A stretch of DNA of 52,503 bases from contig JAFXHJ010000008.1 of the NCBI GenBank assembly GCA_017536445.1, positions 1 through 52,503 of the forward strand, written 5' to 3'. Made by a program: the position numbers and the translations under genes. Below, piece after piece: positions 48,184 through 52,503 of the stretch. Source of the stretch: Clostridia bacterium (GTDB taxonomy: Bacteria; Bacillota; Clostridia; TANB77; CAG-465). Every line of letters begins with the position of its first letter. The first letter of the stretch is position 1. Below the pieces are notes generated by a model that saw nothing but the letters and a program-made list of their open reading frames with translations, was not told the origin of the DNA and ran no database searches.

Positions 48184-49939
48184 TTGCTAATTCCTCCTCT
48201 GATAATTGTGAAAGTGCTATTTCTTTATACACTTCGCAGTTTTGTAATAATTCTTTATGCGTACCTTGACCTACCATTAAACCTTGATCTAGAACTATTA
48301 TTTTATCCGCATTCATTATTGTACCAATTCTTTGAGCAACAATAATACTCGTTGCATCCTTTGTATATTCTTTAAGGGCTTTTCTAAGATTACTATCTGT
48401 CTTGTAATCTAATGCTGAGAAACTATCATCAAAGATGTATATTTCTGGGTCACGCGCTATAGCTCTTGCTATAGATATTCTTTGCTTTTGTCCACCAGAA
48501 ATATTTGTTCCACCTTGAGCTAGTTCTGTTTCGTATCCTTCATCCATCTTTTCTACGAAATCTTTAGCTTGAGCAATTTCAATTGCTTCTTTAATCTTCT
48601 TTGGTTTCTTTTCGCCTTTACCATTATCCCCATAAGACACATTAAAGTTTACTGAACCATCAAATATTACTGCTTTTTGTGAAACATAGCCTATTTTGTT
48701 GTTTAGGAACTCTTGTGAGTATTTTTTAACATCTACCCCATCTACTAAAACAACACCTTCTGTTGCATCGTAAAATCTTGGTATTAGATTAATTAAAGTA
48801 GACTTACCACTACCAGTTGAACCAATAAATGCTACTGTTTCTCCTTTTTCTGCTTTAAATGAAATGTCTTTAAGTAGATATTCATCTGCGTCTGGATATT
48901 TGAAACATACGTTTCTAAATTCTACTGTTCCTTTTTCCTTAGTTATATTTTCTGCTATTTCACCATCTTTTACAGTTATATCTGTTTCTAATACTTCATT
49001 AATACGCTTAGCTGAAACAGCTGCTCTTGGTAACATTACAAATGTTACAGTAAGCATTAAGAATGACATTATTACTTGAGTTGCATATGTACCAAAAACA
49101 ACCATATCTCCAAATATACCTATCTTACCAGCTATAGGAGAATTCATAATTAATATTGCCCCTATAAAATATATAGATAAAGTTACACCATGCATTACCA
49201 TAGTCATAACAGGATCTAAGAAAGCAAATGCTTTTTGGTTAGATATTTGTAAATTAGTTAATTTGTTGTTAACATCTTCAAATTTATCTTGTTGGTATTC
49301 TTCTGCATTAAATGCTCTAACAACTCTAATACCATTTAAGTTTTCTCTTGTTACTGAGTTTACTTTATCTATTAATTTTTGTACTATCTTAAATCTTGGA
49401 ACAACTGTAGCTATAAGGATTATTATTGCAGTTAAAAGTACTGCAACAGCTACCGCTGTAGCTATACTCCATTCCACACTTTTACCTAATATCTTAGATA
49501 TTGCCCAACATGCTGTGATAGGAGCCTTTACCATATGCATAAGACCTATACCAACTAACATTTGTACTTGACCAATATCGTTTGTTGTTCTAGTAATTAA
49601 GCTGCTAGTAGAAAACTCTTTTACCTCATTTATAGAAAGATTACATACTTTAGTAAATAATTTCTTTCTAATCTTCATAGAAAATGTTGCTGCTAAACTA
49701 GATGTATGGTATTTAGTAAACACCATAAACATTAAACTACCTAGTGCACAAGCAAGCATAAACGCACCATTTGTTAATATATCTACCATCTTGCTTCCTG
49801 CTGTTTGTACAAGAACTGTAACTTCAGACATATAGTCTGGCATTCTAAGTTCTAGACTTACTTGGCATACTACAAGAGTTATTATTAACAAGATACGAAA
49901 TAAATCTTTTTTATTTAATACTTTTAATAATTTAAACAT
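48176..49939 (-). CDS. ABC exporter half-transporter, permease-ATPase fusion (degenerate-site partner), 587 aa
   Basis: First gene of the two-gene exporter operon. Six membrane helices (about 15-300) precede an ATPase with Walker A GSTGSGKST, signature ISGGQKQRIS, Walker B IYIFDDSFSALD and switch region IVAQRIGTI. The catalytic Glu after Walker B is Asp (FDDS), and the H-loop His is Gln, as expected for the degenerate site of heterodimeric exporters. It complements the 46345 partner, so both are needed for one active site. Promoter at 49968-49996. Confidence 0.9.
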   Translation of the reverse strand: MFKLLKVLNKKDLFRILLIITLVVCQVSLELRMPDYMSEVTVLVQTAGSKMVDILTNGAFMLACALGSLMFMVFTKYHTSSLAATFSMKIRKKLFTKVCNLSINEVKEFSTSSLITRTTNDIGQVQMLVGIGLMHMVKAPITACWAISKILGKSVEWSIATAVAVAVLLTAIIILIATVVPRFKIVQKLIDKVNSVTRENLNGIRVVRAFNAEEYQQDKFEDVNNKLTNLQISNQKAFAFLDPVMTMVMHGVTLSIYFIGAILIMNSPIAGKIGIFGDMVVFGTYATQVIMSFLMLTVTFVMLPRAAVSAKRINEVLETDITVKDGEIAENITKEKGTVEFRNVCFKYPDADEYLLKDISFKAEKGETVAFIGSTGSGKSTLINLIPRFYDATEGVVLVDGVDVKKYSQEFLNNKIGYVSQKAVIFDGSVNFNVSYGDNGKGEKKPKKIKEAIEIAQAKDFVEKMDEGYETELAQGGTNISGGQKQRISIARAIARDPEIYIFDDSFSALDYKTDSNLRKALKEYTKDATSIIVAQRIGTIMNADKIIVLDQGLMVGQGTHKELLQNCEVYKEIALSQLSEEELANG

Positions 49940-49967
49940 CTTTTACCCTTCCTCTTACTATTTTCAA

Positions 49968-49996
49968 ATTATATGCTTTAAGAAGGAAAAAGTCAA
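49968..49996 (-). promoter_or_regulatory. Promoter of the ABC exporter operon
   Basis: On the minus strand TTGACT (49996-49991), 17 bp, TATAAT (49973-49968). Confidence 0.8.
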
Positions 49997-50249
49997 CGAA
50001 AACAGTGCTCTAAGACAATATTTCACACAATGAATAAAATATTATTATATAACTTGAATTATATTGTCTTTTTTTATACTATGTAGCATATTATAACAAC
50101 AAAAGGATTAAGGGTAAACTAAAAGGAATGAGCCCTGTAAATTACAGAATTCATTCCTTATCAATTGCTTAATGATACTTGATCAAAAGTATCTAACTTT
50201 TTGGTTTCACTTCATTCAACGAGTAGTTTTTATTTTCATACACTTTATA
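49997..50249. other. Gene-free stretch between the ABC operon promoter and the large surface protein gene
   Basis: It contains a terminator-like hairpin at 50123-50159 and a smaller hairpin at 50175-50194 (GATACTT / AAGTATC). No supportable gene is seen. Confidence 0.5.
50123..50159 (-). terminator. Terminator of the large surface protein gene
   Basis: Outer stem AAGGAATGA / TCATTCCTT and inner stem CTGTA / TACAG. A short T-run follows on the minus strand. It is about 90 bp after the stop codon. Confidence 0.6.
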
Positions 50250-52148
50250 TTAATTTTGTTTTATTAACGAATATCCCGCAGTTCCATTTGGCTTTGCTGG
50301 TATATCTCCGCTTAAACATACTACTGGTCGAATGCCTCTCCAACTCTCACCATCGCCATCAAAACTGTCATCATAATCCAAACCATCAGTAACCGCCCAT
50401 AAATTCGTTACTGAAGCCGGATTCGCCAAAACATAACCTCTATATTCATCTCCTCTATAAGGAAATACTAAAAAATTATCTGGTTCAAGAGGTATATACA
50501 CATCGTTCATATAGTAGTTCTCACCATCGTTATAAGGCGTGTCTAGCGTTGGCACTTTACACATTGCATTCCAACTTGCTATAAATAGCTCTATTGTCAT
50601 TGAACCTATAGCTCCTAACACATAATTTTCACCATATGTCATTTTATTTGCATATCCGGCATATGTTTTTATTAATTCAGCTATTGCTGATTGGTTATAA
50701 TATCTTAAATTTTCTTCTTCTAAGCTATCATGTAATTCTGTGAACTTGTCAGCGTCACCTACTTGAAACAATAGATATCTTTCCATATCTTCTTCCGATA
50801 GAGTTGTTACCGATCTACCAGTATCTATTGACATTCCTGTTATAACATCTTTTGCTACTATATATACATAACCAGTTTTAGGGTCCTCATAAAGTACTTG
50901 CCACTCATCTATTCCATTTGATTCATACTCTACCATTTTACCGTAATCAGCGGGTCCAGTTACTAATGCTCCTAATGTCGATACAGACGCTTTCTCTGTA
51001 ACAGTTATTGTACAAGTTTGTGTTGCTCCTCCACCTGTTACTGTTAATGTTGCACTTCCTGCTTTCTTTAGTGTTACTGTTGCTGTATTATTGTTTCCTA
51101 CTACACTTGCTACTGCTGTATTATTACTTGTCCAGCTTAATGTTTCAGTTATATTTTCCGTTGTTGCTGTTACCGTTACATTCTCTGTTTGTCCAGTTGT
51201 TATTTCTTTTGTTATTGTTGCTGGACTTAATGTTATTTTAGGTTGTAATTCTGTTACTGCTATTTCACAAGTTGCACTTGTTCCGTGAGCTGTAACTGTT
51301 ATTATTGCAGTACCCTCTTGCTTTAATGTCACTGTTGCTGTTTTGTTGTTTCCTGCTACGGTAGCTACATTTGTGTTGTCTATTGTCCAATTTAATGTGT
51401 CTACTACATTTTCTGTTGTTGCTGTTATTGTTACTGTTTTTGTTGAGCCTTTTAATATGCTCTCTATTATTGTTGTTTTATCTAATGATATTGTTGGTGT
51501 TGTTCCTTCTACTGTTACTAAACATTCTGCAACTACCGTTCCATATGTTACTGTTATCTTTGCTGTTCCTACACCCTTCATTGTTACTGTTGCTTTTTCG
51601 TTGTCTCCTTCTACTGTTACAACACTTTCATTATCGCTTGCCCATACTAGATTCCCTACAACGTTTTCTGTTGTTACTGTGATTACTTCTGTTGTTGTGC
51701 CACTTCCTATTATTGTTCCATTTATCGTTGTCTTATCTAATGTTATTTTTGCTTGTTTCTTCTTATTTGATTCTTGTTCTGCTAACGATACACTTACATT
51801 AGACAATCCATCTTGCTTTAGCACTGCTTCAAACCCCGGTGTTACTGTTGTTACTATCTTACTTCCATCTTCACCATCTACTACGTTGCTAGTTATTACA
51901 CCCTCTTCTTGAAGTTTTGCTATATATTCTGTTAATGTTATTTTACCTTTGTTTTTTGCTAGAATATCTCCTTTTACAAGATCAAATTTTGTTAATTCCT
52001 GGTTGTAGTTTTGTAATTTTACCGCATCATTTGCTTTATTTATTATTCCTGCATTGCCTAACGTTAATACTACTGCAGCTGCTAGTATTATCATTACTAT
52101 TATTGTAATTACTAAAACTATTAAGGATATACCTTTTTTCTTTTGCAT
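50250..52148 (-). CDS. Prepilin-like surface protein with three Ig-like (BIG2-type) domains, 632 aa
   Basis: It starts MQKKKGISLIVLVITIIVMI, the same class III leader as in the other three surface genes (helix to about 30). Three BIG2-type repeats follow at about 135-217, 218-302 and 304-386, each beginning ITLDKTTI or similar and ending with a short Cys-containing strand (CLVTV, CEIAV, CTITV). The C-terminal 245 residues (EWQVLYEDPKTGYVYIVA near the start, WRGIRPVVCLSGDI near the end) resemble the DUF6273-type surface module. It is probably displayed. The leader (52149-52382) is complex: see the upstream ORF and terminator. Mature position 5 is Val, not the pilin Glu. Confidence 0.8.
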   Translation of the reverse strand: MQKKKGISLIVLVITIIVMIILAAAVVLTLGNAGIINKANDAVKLQNYNQELTKFDLVKGDILAKNKGKITLTEYIAKLQEEGVITSNVVDGEDGSKIVTTVTPGFEAVLKQDGLSNVSVSLAEQESNKKKQAKITLDKTTINGTIIGSGTTTEVITVTTENVVGNLVWASDNESVVTVEGDNEKATVTMKGVGTAKITVTYGTVVAECLVTVEGTTPTISLDKTTIIESILKGSTKTVTITATTENVVDTLNWTIDNTNVATVAGNNKTATVTLKQEGTAIITVTAHGTSATCEIAVTELQPKITLSPATITKEITTGQTENVTVTATTENITETLSWTSNNTAVASVVGNNNTATVTLKKAGSATLTVTGGGATQTCTITVTEKASVSTLGALVTGPADYGKMVEYESNGIDEWQVLYEDPKTGYVYIVAKDVITGMSIDTGRSVTTLSEEDMERYLLFQVGDADKFTELHDSLEEENLRYYNQSAIAELIKTYAGYANKMTYGENYVLGAIGSMTIELFIASWNAMCKVPTLDTPYNDGENYYMNDVYIPLEPDNFLVFPYRGDEYRGYVLANPASVTNLWAVTDGLDYDDSFDGDGESWRGIRPVVCLSGDIPAKPNGTAGYSLIKQN

Positions 52149-52173
52149 TTTTCATTCCTCCTTCTTTTGCATG

Positions 52174-52220
52174 CAAAAAAAGCAAAGCAGCACATACCTT
52201 TAAGTATGTGTTACTTTGCT
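52174..52220 (-). terminator. Intrinsic terminator within the leader of the 50250-52148 gene
   Basis: In the transcript AGCAAAG and CTTTGCT (7 bp) and an inner CACATAC / GTATGTG (7 bp) form a long stem with loop TTAAAG. Seven T's follow. It lies between the promoter at 52355-52382 and the start codon, so it would stop the gene's own transcript unless it is disrupted: an attenuator arrangement. Confidence 0.8.
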
Positions 52221-52253
52221 AGTTTCTATTTTTATTTGAGGTACAAAAAACGC

Positions 52254-52275
52254 TTCTAATGTTTGTTCATTAGAA
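52254..52275 (-). other. Upstream leader hairpin
   Basis: A perfect 8-bp stem TTCTAATG / CATTAGAA with a six-base loop, between the upstream ORF's repeat and the terminator. The present stop codon of the upstream ORF is inside its 5' arm. Confidence 0.65.
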
Positions 52276-52329
52276 AGTATTGTGTGTGTGTGTGTGTACA
52301 GCCGCAAGGCTTTCAACGTTTTTTATCAT
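52270..52329 (-). CDS. Putative leader peptide with an (AC)8 tract, 19 aa
   Basis: A short upstream ORF with a strong ribosome site (GAGGGTGA, 7-base spacing) begins at ATG 52329, about 20 bases after the expected transcription start. It encodes MIKNVESLAAVHTHTHNTF and stops at TAA 52272-52270, in the arm of the upstream hairpin. The run HTHTH is from an (AC)8 dinucleotide tract (52281-52297). One extra AC would change the frame to a 43-codon ORF that stops at TAA 52202-52200, in the loop of the terminator. Translation is inferred, not shown. Confidence 0.5.
   Translation of the reverse strand: MIKNVESLAAVHTHTHNTF
52281..52297. repeat. (TG/AC)8 dinucleotide microsatellite in the leader ORF
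   Basis: Eight TG units plus one T on the plus strand, 17 bases. Such tracts in bacterial genomes are prone to slippage and often mark phase-variable loci. Confidence 0.85.
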
Positions 52330-52354
52330 TTGTTCACCCTCTTTATGCATTTAT

Positions 52355-52382
52355 TTTATATCATATTATCATCATTTGTCAA
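52355..52382 (-). promoter_or_regulatory. Promoter of the leader ORF and the large surface protein
   Basis: On the minus strand TTGACA (52382-52377), 16 bp, TATAAA (52360-52355). Transcription would begin near 52348. The leader to the ATG at 52148 is about 200 bases. Confidence 0.75.
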
Positions 52383-52386
52383 TGAA

Positions 52387-52415
52387 TGTAACAAAATTTT
52401 CATATGTTTGTTACA
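52387..52415. promoter_or_regulatory. Inverted repeat just upstream of the -35 box
   Basis: TGTAACAAA (52387-52395) and TTTGTTACA (52407-52415), perfect 9-bp arms with 11 bp between. It is centred about 50 bases before the expected transcription start on the minus strand, a usual position for an activator. Confidence 0.55.
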
Positions 52416-52467
52416 ATTCTGTAATATTATATTAACATAAATTTGTGCAAATATCAAGAGGCAAAAT

Positions 52468-52495
52468 AAAAGACTAGTCAAAAACTAGTCTTTTT
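52468..52495. terminator. Bidirectional terminator at window end
   Basis: AAAAGACTAGT / ACTAGTCTTTTT with loop CAAAA. It separates the surface-protein leader from whatever lies beyond. The bases GGAGG follow immediately (52496-52500), and may be a ribosome site of a plus-strand gene outside the window. Confidence 0.8.
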
Positions 52496-52503
52496 GGAGG
52501 CGA

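Noticed and set aside
52270-52329. The leader ORF as a real short protein or pseudogene start of the surface gene
   Set aside because: Its frame is closed well before the surface gene, and a promoter, hairpin and terminator organisation fits a leader better. It is kept as a putative leader peptide only.

Overview
The window looks like chromosomal DNA of a low-GC, spore-forming, monoderm Firmicute of the class Clostridia, probably an uncultured gut-type lineage. The signs are AT-rich sequence, strong Shine-Dalgarno sites (AGGAGG, AGGTGAT), sigma-A promoters that nearly all have 17-bp spacers, a spoIIR gene, the mreBCD/pbp2 elongasome cluster, an LCP cell-wall ligase, tRNAs with encoded CCA, and a glmS ribozyme. 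Most of it is conserved housekeeping DNA. I see no phage, transposase, integrase or CRISPR array.

Layout. 1-1700: two tandem prepilin-like surface protein genes (the first cut by the window edge) that share an almost identical 177-bp 5' module. 1709-7065 (minus): operon rpoZ - CMP-kinase-like gene - priA - def - fmt - acyl-ACP thioesterase. 7253-11931: mixed-strand genes (unknown 575-aa protein, PIN-like protein, TtcA-family thiolase, small unknown, spoIIR). 11968-16492: prepilin-like protein with an FGE/C-type-lectin-like tail, a class A penicillin-binding protein, and a small Cys-rich protein. 16572-22937 (minus): operon secG - rnr - membrane protein - trmB - small membrane protein - U32 peptidase. 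23093-26594: initiator tRNA-fMet, an unknown membrane protein, an LCP ligase with a repeated Pro-rich tail, and elongator tRNA-Met. 26732-29441 (minus): 41-aa coiled-coil protein - 597-aa coiled-coil/repeat protein - fabG. 29573-31637 (plus): promoter, glmS ribozyme and glmS. 31740-37483 (minus): DUF4321 - radC - mreB - mreC - mreD - PBP2 - small membrane protein. 37652-38167: mscL. 38236-41857 (minus): tRNA-Gln - diacylglycerol glycosyltransferase-like - mtaB - CapA-like. 41954-46310: small membrane protein, pgsA-ligA operon (minus), and DUF1294 and DUF6512 genes. 46345-49939 (minus): a two-gene heterodimeric ABC exporter. 50250-52380 (minus): a large prepilin-like Ig-domain protein with an elaborate leader.

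How the genes work together. Much of the window serves envelope construction: UDP-GlcNAc precursor supply (GlmS), shape and elongation (MreBCD, PBP2), bifunctional PBP1A, LCP ligation, phospholipid and glycolipid synthesis (PgsA, glycosyltransferase), fatty-acid steps (FabG, acyl-ACP thioesterase) and Sec export (SecG). The rest is translation and RNA metabolism (Fmt, Def, TrmB, MtaB, TtcA, RNase R, tRNAs) and DNA maintenance (PriA, LigA, RadC-family protein).

The most unusual material is the set of four prepilin-like surface proteins. They share the N-terminal KKKG/ISLIVL-type segment but carry different C-terminal domains, and they have distinctive control regions. One leader (52148-52382) contains a promoter, a short upstream ORF with an (AC)8 dinucleotide tract, a hairpin, and an intrinsic terminator just before the structural gene. 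Gain of one AC repeat would re-open the upstream ORF exactly into the terminator loop. The tandem pair at the other end shares a 31-bp palindrome overlaid on its promoter. Together these suggest phase-variable or attenuated expression of modular surface proteins; that is inference from sequence alone.
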